This document shows, one piece after another, positions 1 through 10,406 of a DNA stretch of 40,607 nucleotides. Made by a program: the position numbers and the translations under genes. A model generated the notes under the pieces. It was not told the DNA's origin and ran no database searches. It saw nothing but the letters and a program-made list of their open reading frames with translations. Source of the DNA: Apostichopus parvimensis (lineage: Eukaryota; Echinodermata; Holothuroidea; Aspidochirotida; Stichopodidae); assembly GCA_000934455.1 (NCBI GenBank), contig KN891983.1, positions 1 to 40,607 of the forward strand, given 5' to 3'. Numbering within the stretch: the stretch's first letter is position 1; the number at the start of each line of letters is the position of its first letter.

Positions 1-31
1 TTGAGAGAATCTTGGATATTTTCTTCCACAG

Positions 32-85
32 GCTGAGACGTCCAGGGTCATAGGGGAAGTTATTCCAGACCTATTGGAGAAATAA
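32..85 (+). CDS. Possible terminal exon of a plus-strand gene entering from the left edge
   Basis: A pyrimidine-rich tract ending TTCTTCCACAG (positions 21-31) reads as a good splice acceptor. It is followed in phase 0 by 17 codons, AETSRVIGEVIPDLLEK, and a TAA stop at 83-85. An AATAAA at 81-86 overlaps the stop, though it lies close for a poly(A) signal. The peptide has the charged/hydrophobic alternation of real coding sequence, but it is too short to name a family. The remaining exons would lie outside the window. A chance open stretch behind an acceptor-like tract is the alternative. Confidence 0.3.
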   Translation, partial: AETSRVIGEVIPDLLEK

Positions 86-1318
86 ACCAAGTCAGAACAA
101 GAACACACATACCAAATAAGCTTCACCAAAGAAATACACTCTCAGCCCTGGTTTCATACATTGGGATTATTAACCCATAAGGTTGCTCGACATAAGAAAG
201 GAGAAGGTATACTTGCTTGTAACATATTGTACTGCAACATGCAGTTTAGACCAACCACTGCTTGTCCTGCCTGAAGGTTATATACCTACCCTGACCCCAG
301 CCACCATCCTAGCATATCTATGTCCATATATGGATTTAAGAGTAAATGAGCTATAACAGATTGTTCTACTAGAGTACTATATACAGACATATACTGGATT
401 ATTACTATTGAATACAGAGCCTCAACAACTGGAATAACTTGTCTTGTGTTATTATTAGATTATAGTTATTTATTAATGATCTAACAAGTTTACATTGCTG
501 TTCCAGAATGGAAGTTCCAAGCCTCTCGAAGAATCTATGTACTGCATGATATTGTATTTCATTTAGATTGTAAGAAAGAACTATATATTTTTTTTACTTT
601 TCGAGTACGTTTAATACTGTCTTGCCAAATCAATTTATGAATGATCATTCACGATTTATCAAAGAAACATGGCTTATTCATTGGCTGACACAATTTCTTC
701 AAGGATGATCCAGACAAGTTAAGTTGGATAAAGGGTTATCGGAAATAAAGGTTGGTGTGACTCGGGGGTGGGGGGTGACTATCTGCTATATTATTATAAT
801 ATACTGATGAAATTAGATCTAACTTACACATTTCTGTTACATAATATGGCGATAATACTGCTGTATCATGCACACTTTCTAAGAGCTCTGTTGAAAATTA
901 AATTATCAGTGTACTGTACATGACATAGTCCAACATGTGACCGTAAGACCTTATTGTGTAACCCCCCAAAATAAAGATAATGCTTTTGAAAATAAAAACA
1001 TAAAACATGAAGGTCTCATTCTATCGAAATCGCAAAATATTACTAGTGAGGGATCTGAGGTGGCTATCCAGTGTGGCTTACGTTGTGTCTCTTTTTAACC
1101 AAAATGCAATATTATTATTCTACCACATATGATCTATGTAGTGCCTGGTACCATTTTATATTGCAAAAGGCAAATAAAGAAGAATGAAGTTTCTTAAACA
1201 CAAATCGGCTCTTTTTAATTTAGATTACCGTATACTTTTAGAAAAAGTAAATGCTGCTGCAAGAACTGAGTTTAAAAGAATGGCTAATAAGGTTAACAGT
1301 GATCAGATCACCCTTATA
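86..1318. other. AT-rich stretch, no gene seen
   Basis: No coding exon, RNA gene or organised repeat recognised. There are only short AT-rich reading frames. Confidence 0.4.
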
Positions 1319-1403
1319 ATGTACTAAAAAGTCTCCTGCACAAATCGAACAGAATCTATGTATATGTACTAAAAAGTCTCCTGCAAAAATCGAACAGAAT
1401 CTA
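1319..1403. repeat. Two-copy tandem repeat, 45-bp period
   Basis: The segment ATGTACTAAAAAGTCTCCTG followed by CAAATCGAACAGAATCT-like sequence occurs twice, at about 1319 and 1364. The period is 45 bp and there is a C/A difference in the middle. It is a simple local duplication. Confidence 0.8.
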
Positions 1404-1484
1404 AGAAATACCCACAAAATACTGAATACAAGTTTACACAAACTCTTTTATTTACCGTGCTGCTTGGTACATTCCATCCAAGTA

Positions 1485-2130
1485 CTTAGAATGTTTGTTG
1501 TAGTCTGTTTGTTATATCGTTTTATGTATTAACTTTTGCATGTGTAGATGTATTTTATATGATATCATATCATATCATCTTAACAAGTTTCCCCCTTTTA
1601 TATGAGTTATTCTTAGACTGTTTGTTGTAGTCTGTTTGTTATATCGTTTTATGTATTAACTTTTGCATGTGCAAATGTATTTGATATAATATCCTATCAT
1701 CTTAACATTCTTTCCCCCCTTTAATATTATTTATTCATCTTGTTGAGGTATTATATGACTCCTCTTTATACATTTTATATTTATTCAGGAAATAAATAAA
1801 AAGAAGGAGCCACATACTATAGAACAACTTGAAAACACTCGAACAAAATGGTACAGTTGTTTCCCACTTTTATATGAGTTATTCTTAGACTGTTTGTTGT
1901 AGTCTGTTTGTTATATCGTTTTATGTATTAACTTTTGCATGTGTAGATGTATTTTTTATGATATTCTATCATCCTAACATTCTTTCCCCCGTTTAATATT
2001 ATTTATTCATCTTGTTGAGGTGTTATATGACTGATCTTTATACATTTGATATGTATACAGGAAGGAAATAAAAAGAAGGAGCCACCTACTATAGTACAAC
2101 TTGAAAACACTTGGACCATGGCACAGTTGT
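1485..2130. repeat. Long tandem repeat, about 272-bp unit, with a truncated first copy
   Basis: The block beginning CTTAGACTGTTTGTTGTAGT, running through ATATCGTTTTATGTATTAAC and later GAAGGAGCCACATACTATAG, starts near 1612 and again near 1884, so the period is 272 bp. A shorter copy starts near 1485 and is cut after about 127 bp. The copies differ by scattered substitutions and small indels. No protein is encoded. Confidence 0.8.
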
Positions 2131-2429
2131 TTCACACGAGGTTAAACATTCCGTTTAAGGGGATAGTATAGTGCAAAAGCTTCCAAAACGTTTGAGGGAT
2201 ACTTAGAAACTATTGTCAGAGACATTTAACGTAATACACTAACTTGAACATGAATGATTGCACACAATGTTCCGTAGTTTGTGTGCTTCATAAGAGTTCC
2301 GACTTAGCATAGTACTGGAAGTATTATGTTTGCAACTGCATATGTTCACATTTTCATCAAAACGGAATAAAATATAACATAAGCATGCAGATCCTTTGTC
2401 TATGTTATATATTGTAGAAAATCTTAGGG

Positions 2430-2850
2430 TTCTTTTACAATGTACCACCCTTTCAGCAGCCGGCTCTCCTTGCCCTTCCTACCTCAAAATCCCTCTATCC
2501 GACATCATCCATGTCACCCAAGAAAAAACATACTAACACAACAAAACGTGGGCGTTTTTTTTTTAATTTATAAGACCAATATACCACCCCTTTAATAACC
2601 GGCTGTCCTTGCCCTCTATACCACCTCACCTCATCATATCCGATCCCATCCATGCCAATCAAGAAAAACATAATAAAACACGTATTTTGATACATGCGTA
2701 TAACCCATGCAAATTCCTTGTCTATTTTATACATTATAGTAAACCGTGGACGTTCTTTTTAAAATCAATAAGACCAATGTACCACCCCTTCGATTATTTT
2801 CTTCTGTCGTAAAGTTATTCCACCTACCCCCCCCCCCCTCATCCTCTCCC
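2430..2850. repeat. Three diverged tandem copies of a CCACCCCTT / AAGACCAAT repeat
   Basis: Related segments start near 2443, 2581 and 2776. Each has TACCACCC(C)TTT followed (in the first two) by a CCGGCT..CCTTGCCCT stretch, a CATCCATGtCA-like piece and AAGAAAAACATA. Two are preceded by GTGGRCGTTCTTTTT and AAGACCAAT. Divergence is considerable. The last copy ends in a run of C (about 2828-2838). It may be a decayed minisatellite or nested repeat. Confidence 0.6.
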
Positions 2851-3180
2851 CGTGTGACAATGAACATCAACCGTGTACCCTATGGCTACTACAGACAAAA
2901 GTGATGAATACTAGTCTGTGACAGGAAGAAACTTCAACATTTAGTTCTAGCATAGTGACGAATGTGTGACGAATGTCTTAAATTAACTTAAAAATGACAT
3001 AACATAACGACGAATATGTTTACACTAAAATGACTACTTTGTAAGAAATTTTTCGATCAGCAACAAATATGAGAACTCAAAGTTCTATTTGTTATAATTA
3101 AAATATTGCCTCCTTTCGGTACAAAAGATCCTTGTTTAGATACGCTATACTAAAGTAAAAATGTGAAAAGCTTAATTAAG

Positions 3181-3420
3181 TTAAAAGCGCGTTTTCTCAA
3201 AACTCACAGTTTAAACATTCGACACTACGCCAGGACGGGGACGACTTGTTCGAGTCTCGCCGTGTACTGACTGTTTATTTAGCGCGAGGCACGTTATCAG
3301 AGACGCGCAAGTTGCATGGGCGTCCACATTGGTATCACATGTCACGCTAGTGAATACAGAAACGTGTCGGGCGCCCTCGATTCAGATAAATTGGGACGTC
3401 CCGAGCTACGTCACAGTTGT
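3181..3420. promoter_or_regulatory. CpG-dense patch with a CRE-like site; possible promoter
   Basis: I count 23 CpG dinucleotides in these 240 bases, while the surrounding kilobases are AT-rich and CpG-poor. The patch contains CTACGTCACAG near 3407-3417, which matches a CREB/ATF core (TACGTCA), and GACGTCCCGAG just before it. No ORF or TATA can be tied to it. In invertebrates with mosaic methylation such patches often mark promoters or unmethylated sequence. Assignment as a promoter is inference. Confidence 0.3.
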
Positions 3421-6069
3421 ATTGGACTAGTTATTAGTCTAAATGTCATATAGTAAACGAAGTACTTGACAATGTTTGCCTTTGATCAATGGCATCTTTC
3501 ATCGCGAGTATTCTGACATGAGTAGGCCTACAATGAAATTTGGAAATAAGTTCGCTTCACTCGATCAACGATTTTCATTTGAGATATTAATTACATAATT
3601 ATTTGGTATGTTACGGACGTTCTTAAAGTATTGATGAATGACGACCTCTACCATAGCTGTTAAAGTTTTGGTTTAAGGAACATTTCATGTATACAAATGT
3701 CCTTTGACAAAATAGGCAATCTGGTGACATTTAGGTTCTTGATACCCAAAATTAACATGCTTTGTGTATGGAATAAACCTTACACTATTTTATGATCTCA
3801 AAATTGTGTAAACTTATTGCTTAGTTCTTTAGGAAAGATAGCTGGGAAATAATCAGGAATTCAGGAACTGCTGAATGTCATCACAAGGCGTCTGTCAAAA
3901 CCAGTGGCATGATAATGTATTGATTCTGTTTTAAAGCACCGTAGATAAGATGCCTTTCCAAATCCTTATTCATAGTCTTATTCATTGTTTGATGATTCGC
4001 GAGAAAAAGAGAAAACCAAAAATGAGAAATACAGTATCTTATGCTCCGTTTCAGTTCTGGGGAGTTCAAAACAACAAGAAGAAAGGAACATAATAAAGAC
4101 AAAAACTGAAAAGTTTAGTGAAACCTTGTTGAACCTTTATGTATCAAACATTAATCAAGCAATATTTTGCAGTTAATCACGAGAAACGAAATACAGCTTA
4201 AAGGACAAAACATCAATATAATGATATAAAATTTGTCTTGGGTTTATGTTGCTTTGTACTCCTAATATAACAGCTATAAAAGGCCGGTTTTATGTACTGT
4301 TTACTTCACAACATTAGCTTTAATGCTTTAGTGTGTATTAATATGAGTATTATATATATTAGAACTGATGGGAACGATCTCAGACAAATCGTCACTGGCT
4401 AATGATTATTCTTTCAGTGAGAATGAAATTTAAGTTAATCATGTAACTTGTATGTTGGACTTAAACCTTGTCGTCACTTAAAAGCAACTATCTTAAGATT
4501 GTTGGCAGGTGTGAAAGGGGTTGTGCTCTTTCTCAGCTAATGCTAAAATCAGAAAGAGTCACGCACGAATGTTAACAGAATTAAAGTTGGTTGAACATTA
4601 TGGTAAAACCTAAAACCTATCAACATATTTAAAGTTTTCTTCATCTACTTAGTAAACGTGCAGTGAAGTATTGTAACGCCAAAAGATATAATCAGACAGG
4701 GTTACCATTATCGTTCCATAATTACAACTTTGACCGAGCTACCATCACATACGTTAACTGTGAAACGCCTGACATATGGCCTATAAGAATTTATTTATCA
4801 GAAATTGCCAAAGGTAAGACATTTGTTGTTTCACTAATGCAAACAGTTACCAAATAATACATTTTCTTTCATGTATTTGATGGTGAGGCACACAGCAGTA
4901 AACGTCAGCAAGCTACTTTATAATTTTATTTAAAAGCTTCGTTCTGCACTCTATCTTGGCGGTCCTATAATATATTTGGTTTAAACCATTGTACAGTGTA
5001 TGATCAAACTCATAACGATGTAACTTTTATGCCAAAATTTGGCCACAATCGAAGGGGTCGAGCAAATGGGAAATTCTCAATTAAAACTTCTTTACAGAAC
5101 GTTCTCGTTCATCGGACGCATGCATGGGTAAGTTCACGATTTGACCTCATACTACTTATATAACATATTCATGTAACACTTTACAGTAGATTGCGACTTG
5201 GTGGATATTACGACATCCTTTTTTGTGTGTCTATAATGTGCTGGTAATTCTTGTTCTTTGTGTGTACAACTCAACTTTCCCTGGCTTGTTTTTTTTTTAA
5301 AACGTTCTACGACAAGTGTATGTATTTGTTTTTAAAACATCTTATCTTTTATATCATTTTATACATTAACATGTAGAGAGGTTAGTGATTGTGTAAATCA
5401 AACCTATAAACACTGTCAACAGTTCATTAGAGGCATATTGCATGTAGATACAGTCTATACAGTCTTGAAGATTCAGCAGTGGTTGGTCAAAAGATACAAA
5501 CCCATGCATTCTGAGTCAAATTAAATGGTGTCTTATGATGTGTGTAGATAAACAATACACTTAATTTTGTTCATTCTTTGAGAAAGGGGTTAAATTCTAG
5601 TGAAAAAGAATGTAACTCAATATTACAATGTGATTGCAGGGAACCTGTCAAAACTGAAAAAAATATGGTTTAGTCCATCAGAATACAGCTGAGCATGTTT
5701 ATAATGGAATGCCATAATGAGGCTTTAAACAGTAAGAATTTTTCCATCATTCTGAACAGCCATGAGGCATTAACACAAAATGTTCTCTTAAATCAATAAG
5801 AGACATATGTGTTTAACAGTCAATGGAAAAATTATTGTTGATAGCAACACCATAACTTTAAAATCCTATATTGTTTTTTCATTCAAAAACAAATTGTTAA
5901 TATGCCTTAATTCCCTGGCAAACCTCATCATTTCAGATGACATTTTTATGGAATTTAATACAAATGACAAATAAAATACGGCTTTATCCCCTTTTCTTAC
6001 GATTGAAAGAAACTGAAGAAAGAGATCATGATGTTCAAGTTACTTTCATACTTGGGCTGTTTAACCTAC
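3421..6069. other. Non-coding stretch, nothing recognised
   Basis: Short open frames exist on both strands (for example 4663-4857 plus and 3881-4102 minus). None has family resemblance, convincing splice borders or biased composition. No organised repeat was seen. Confidence 0.4.
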
Positions 6070-6093
6070 CAAGATCTTCAGCTCCATCTGCAC
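6070..6093 (-). CDS. Possible 24-nt mini-exon (acidic peptide)
   Basis: On the minus strand a CTTTCTGTTACAG acceptor precedes 24 nt, and a GTAGGT donor follows. In phase 1 it reads ADGAEDL with split codons at both ends. The upstream candidate exon at 6721-6651 ends in phase 1, so the two would join in frame as ...QQMDDSG-ADGAEDL. The product is unknown. A short exon with two good splice sites could still arise by chance. Confidence 0.25.
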
Positions 6094-6150
6094 CTGTAAC
6101 AGAAAGGCAGAAGGGGGGCCTAAAAGAAATATGATGATGCATTCTTTATC

Positions 6151-6191
6151 CACTCTCATCATAACACCATCCAGCATGATGGTGGAGAGTG
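6151..6191. repeat. Imperfect inverted repeat
   Basis: The arm CACTCTC-ATCAT (from 6151) pairs with ATGATGGTGGAGAGTG (6176-6191), with a small bulge and a loop containing ACACCATCCAGC. It is a minor hairpin of unknown role. Confidence 0.5.
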
Positions 6192-6650
6192 AAAATAGTG
6201 CAAGGGGTGGGGGTTGGGTGATTGGCACTGGAAGGCTTCGGACAACTATAGTACATCATGACATCTTGTGCTTAATCACTTTCTCCTCCGCTTTCCCGCA
6301 GTATTTTTCTCTTCACCTTTATCATATGCTTCCTCCTCATCGGCTGACCTTTAACCTCCAGAATACCCATCAGAGACCTGCTTTTCATGCTGTCCATCAC
6401 TAGCCCTCTCATCCTGCTCTCCACTCTCTGCTGGAGATGCTGCCTTCTTGGAGCCCCATCTGAGTCTGACCCACCTTATTTCTCTGTCCTCTCATCTTCC
6501 CCTTCGGATTCTTCATGTGAGTCATCGCTTGCTATACGACTTCTTTTCTTGCCCTTTGTGCTATCTTTGTCCGATGATGATGACGACCATGATACGGGAC
6601 ATTGTTCCGTATCCTCCTGTTTATCTGGTCCATAACCACTGTCATCTCAC

Positions 6651-6721
6651 CGCTGTCATCCATTTGCTGTACCCTGGATGACTTCTTGCTAGAATTTCCA
6701 GAATCCTCTTGTTCTTTATCA
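6651..6721 (-). CDS. Possible exon encoding an acidic/serine-rich segment
   Basis: On the minus strand a TTTTTTCCTATAG acceptor is followed by DKEQEDSGNSSKKSSRVQQM and DDSG, and then a GTGAGA donor. It enters in phase 2 and leaves in phase 1. Composition (D, E, S, K) is that of a disordered nuclear-type linker. Downstream sequence to about 6390 also reads as S/D/E/K-rich peptide in a second frame (SSSSSDKDSTKGKKRSRIAS at its core). This may be an exon extension broken by a 14-bp local duplication (GATGACAGYGG repeated at 6660 and 6646). No family was recognised. It may be part of a minus-strand gene with the exons near 8.2 and 8.8 kb, or a pseudogene. Confidence 0.3.
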
Positions 6722-6919
6722 CTATAGGAAAAAAGGAAAGCAACAAAGCATTTAATACTGTTCAAGTGTTCATCATATACAATATTTGACAAACTTAGGC
6801 ACCTAACTTGTACAGCTTCCTAATTTTCCTACACCTGTTTTACTTTACGGTTAAAATTAATCTTCCCCTTTCCTCCTTTTCCTAGCATAGAAATGTCCTA
6901 AAATGGTTTGCCAATGAGT

Positions 6920-6994
6920 AAGTGCTTGATAACTCAGTTGATAGAGCAAAGGAGTTGTAATCCTCATATTACAAGATGGAATCCATTTCTACCC
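6920..6994 (+). ncRNA. Decayed tRNA-Thr-like sequence, probably a tRNA-derived SINE head
   Basis: A-box-like TAACTCAGTTGATAGAGCA (about 6930-6948) is followed by a perfect anticodon arm AGGA-GTTGTAA-TCCT with anticodon TGT (Thr). A degenerate T-arm/B-box, AGATG-GAATC-CATTT, comes next at about 6975-6989. The T loop is 5 nt instead of 7 and there is no convincing acceptor stem. A working tRNA is therefore unlikely and a SINE head or tRNA pseudogene fits better. Confidence 0.5.
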
Positions 6995-7540
6995 AATAAT
7001 GTATCAGAAACTTTCACATTGTTTATAATTTCATAGTCAGTTCCCATTGTTAATTAACTCATACATAAACTGTTATGAAATTGATGACAATAATACATAT
7101 ATTCCATATTAAAGAGTAAAATGAAAAAGACAGGAAGAAGAAATACTCATTCAAGAAAAACGGCTGCAATATCTTGTAAAGCAATCATCTTCTAACAGTT
7201 TCTAGTTATCTTCATCACATTAATATTAATTATAACCCTTAATATCCGTAGGTCTCAAAGGTCAATCGGTAAATTTTTACAAATTTTAATTACTCAAAAT
7301 CCAGTCACTTTTAGCAATAAAAACCTATGAATTGTTAGAAAGGTATTAAAATGTGGTTTTAAAAAAAATACAATTGAGCTAATTACATATGCAAATATGC
7401 AAATGAGGTCATTGTAGATACATTGTTCTTTGCTTTGCCAATTTGAAATGATTTTGATGAAATCTTCTGTACTTTTGATAGCTGGATGAGTTCAAGACAT
7501 ATTATTTTGTAACTAAAATATAATTTGATGTTTAAATGTG

Positions 7541-7572
<32 letters not shown>

Positions 7573-8167
7573 GTTTTTTGACCTTTTGTAAATGTTCATT
7601 CGCAAATAAATTATAATATTTTACAGGCTACCAAATTTAGGGATTATATCAAAATCATGGTCTCTAAACTGGTCAAGGACTCTTCTGGGGTGATAATTTG
7701 AGACTGTTGTACATCCACATCAACTTTGACACCTAAGCTGTTGCTGTGACCCTCCCCTTAATCATATATACTACCTGGTTTCCAACCTCCCTCCTAACAC
7801 TCTTTCCCACACAATCCCACACCCACATGAATCCCTCCCCATAGCAACATACATGTAATGTAAAACCATATGCTTTTTATAAATAGATAAATAACCACTA
7901 GTCCTAATCAAGAATACGACAGTAAAATTTTCAACCAAATTTACCTCTCTATGCCCCACCCCCTGTTCTTTCCAGCTAAACTTCTTGGTATTGACAAACT
8001 CTGTAATATAAACTCAAATAGATGTACATTATAACAGAATATTCAGAGTAAATAGACCTACGGTCACTAGTCCCTCCATCAAGGTTGTGACAGTGAATAT
8101 AGAAATAGCCAAACAGATCTAACCCTACTTGAAGCTCCCCCCATTCTTCTCTGTGGTGGTGGGGACC
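6995..8167. other. AT-rich non-coding stretch with an (AT)n microsatellite
   Basis: It contains an (AT)n run at about 7541-7571 and an A/T-rich context. The open frame at 7771-7959 on the minus strand has no family resemblance. Nothing else was recognised. Confidence 0.4.
7541..7571. repeat. (AT)n microsatellite
   Basis: An alternating AT run of about 30 bases interrupted by one TT step. Confidence 0.9.
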
Positions 8168-8275
8168 TTATTGGTAAAGATGGGTTTTCGATGGTCGTTG
8201 TTCACCAGCAGTGCTAACACCTGCTCCCGGGGGAGGTGGAGGAAAGGGCAGATCTTCTTTTTCTACAGTGATATC
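8168..8275 (-). CDS. Possible terminal exon with a polyproline patch
   Basis: On the minus strand a TTTATGGTTGCAG acceptor opens 35 codons in phase 0 and ends at TAA (8170-8168). The start is DITVEKEDLPF, then PPPPPGAGVSTAGEQ, then a basic end RPSKTHLYQ. The acidic start, proline run and basic tail are unlike random AT-rich translation here. The upstream partner would be the exon ending at 8730, where joining in the phase-0 frame gives ...RDPDM-DITVEKEDL. No family was recognised. Confidence 0.35.
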   Translation of the reverse strand, partial: DITVEKEDLPFPPPPPGAGVSTAGEQRPSKTHLYQ

Positions 8276-8729
8276 CTGCAACCATAAATGAAGGTACAAG
8301 AAAGGTAATAAAGCTACAACACACATATTTATTATACAAGGGGAGATGAGTTGGTTCCCATTTTTGTTCTAATATTTGTTTTATATTTTTTTTCGGTGAA
8401 TATAAAGGCCTTGTATGCTAATTAGGAAGAGTTCATATGGCCTATGGCCTGTATGGCCTGTCGACAATAGTACTAGTTCTTACTTTCATGCATTGGGGTA
8501 GACTGAAACACCAAATAATAGTTTCCTTTTAGTTGCAACAGGGTACCAACCCAATAAACTTCATAATCTTATTTGTTCAAGTTTATTTATCTTTATCAAT
8601 AACCCCCTAATCTATTTGACATGCATGTAATACAATGGTTTAGTCCTGCGTAACGATGAGTCATATAGGCATACTGTACAGTACAGTACATGTATATAAA
8701 CACTACAGTATTAATATATTGTGACTTAC

Positions 8730-8850
8730 CATATCAGGATCTCTGTACTACCACACTCTCTTCAGAAAGATATGCCGAGTCGACATCGCTTATTTCTTCA
8801 TTATCTGCACCTTTTTCAGATTCAGCGAAAAGCGAATCTGAGGCCTCCTT
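8730..8850 (-). pseudogene. Possible acidic exon with an internal frame break
   Basis: On the minus strand about 36 codons read EASDSLFAESEKGADNEEIS and then DVDSAYLSEESVVVQRS, ending in TGA just before a good donor (ATG|GTAAGT at 8730/8729). The last bases read RDPDM in another frame, and that frame would join the exon at 8275 correctly. A one-base indel therefore separates the acidic frame from the splice-compatible frame. This suggests a pseudogene, an assembly error, or a small alternative acceptor (GTGGTAG or GTACAG). Function unknown. Confidence 0.25.
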
Positions 8851-8884
8851 GGTGTTTAGGCATCAAGGCCGGAAAGAGGTACTT

Positions 8885-10286
8885 TAGAGTAATTTTACTC
8901 AAACCGTTTGGTTTCTTCATTTTGTTAGAATTATTGTGAGAATTTAGAGCTAGTCTTTAAAGTCTGGTATATAAGTTATGGCGCTAGACCAATTCGCTAC
9001 TTTCGATAATTGTTGATTTAACTTTGCGAACTAGAATATAACTCTTGCTATATTCTCCGAACAGAAATACCAATTCGCCACCCCAACACCTCCTCCACAA
9101 AATAACATTACCCACAGCCCAAAGAAATATGAAATGATCCCCGACGCTAAATCCATATACAATTTAATGTACTATTTTATATAAAACAAGACCCAAAGGT
9201 TGTTTTTTTTATTTTCAATCTAGAATAAATTCAAGAAGTATGGCAGTATAGAACGTGTGTTCTAAATGGTGACTAGTTAACAACGGTTGTATTCGTCAGC
9301 CCGTTTGGTGTTAAACAGTTGTTGAAAAATAAAGTGTACTAACAGAAATTCAGATTGGATCACTAACTTTGAAAACTATAATGATGATCAAAAAATCATT
9401 CTTTCATTATACAGTCGCATAAACATTGGACATTTCAACTGGTAATTTAAAATAAATATAAATGAAATGAACTCTCTATTTTGCCGCAAAACTGATATTT
9501 TTGTAAATTATATACATACTTCTTAAAAATTACATTGAATATTGTAGTTTCTCCTCCTATCATAGGAAACATTACACTTGTAACATTAGTAGTAATAGAT
9601 TAGAATAAATTCAAGATTTGTTACATATTTTAAAGAATATAAGTAAGACATCCTGCATATTCATTTTCAATAATTTTACTATTGTCATTTTATTTCATTT
9701 ATCGTATCCATCTCAACAGTTTGATATATAGCATACATCACTTTTTATTATATATTTCGAAAGTGGTATTACTCTAATATACTTGGTTAATCGATCACTT
9801 TAGTTTTCATAATTACGGTCGCTATTTAAAAAATAGCTATTGTTTATTTACGAAAATGGAAATACAAAATTTTACATTGAATTCAAAGTTTGAATAAAAG
9901 ATGGCCAAAAAAAAAATCACTTTTTATTTACACAGAAAATTAAAAACAAACATGTAACATATGTTTAATTCAGGAGATCACCAAACTAATAAAATGAAGG
10001 AATATATATTTAAGTTAATTAGTACTTTCAGAACTAAAGTAATTTTTGATCTAATTTTCATTTCTTAACTAGTACTATTGTCAAAACAATCGCTTTCTAA
10101 CACAACTGTCAAGATATTTAAATTAATGAGTATTACTATTTCCTTTTTTCGCTAGCAAACCGACGTCAACATTTTACAGTGCATAATATTTTGACCCAAG
10201 TTTTGCTGTGACTATGGAAAACCTGAAAATCTTCGACCTTCACATTTATTTTACAGATTTTCATAAATCTCTCCAATTCTCTAGCC
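8885..10286. other. AT-rich non-coding stretch
   Basis: Strongly AT-rich, with no coding exon or organised repeat recognised. Confidence 0.4.
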
Positions 10287-10406
10287 ATGGAGACCCAACA
10301 AAGAGCCGCATTTAGAGTTCTGTCAAACAAACTGACTTCTATTGGAGAAAAAAAGTCAACAAAATTACTTTACATGAAATTACGTCAATTCAGAGATGGT
10401 AGTTGA
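10287..10406 (+). CDS. Short Kozak-started ORF, possible first exon
   Basis: The start context TAGCCATGG is close to an ideal eukaryotic Kozak site. It opens 39 codons, METQQRAAFRVLSNKLTSIG and then EKKSTKLLYMKLRQFRDGS. A weak donor (GATG|GTAGTT) sits just before the stop. The peptide is amphipathic and could be the first helices of a death-fold domain, but this is only a resemblance. No downstream exon was identified. It could equally be non-coding. Confidence 0.2.
   Translation: METQQRAAFRVLSNKLTSIGEKKSTKLLYMKLRQFRDGS

Noticed and set aside
6131..6681. Overlapping plus-strand ORFs (6131-6403, 6387-6635, 6448-6681)
   Set aside because: Shadows of a D/E/S/K-rich minus-strand sequence, giving Ser/Pro/Leu-rich translations on the plus strand.
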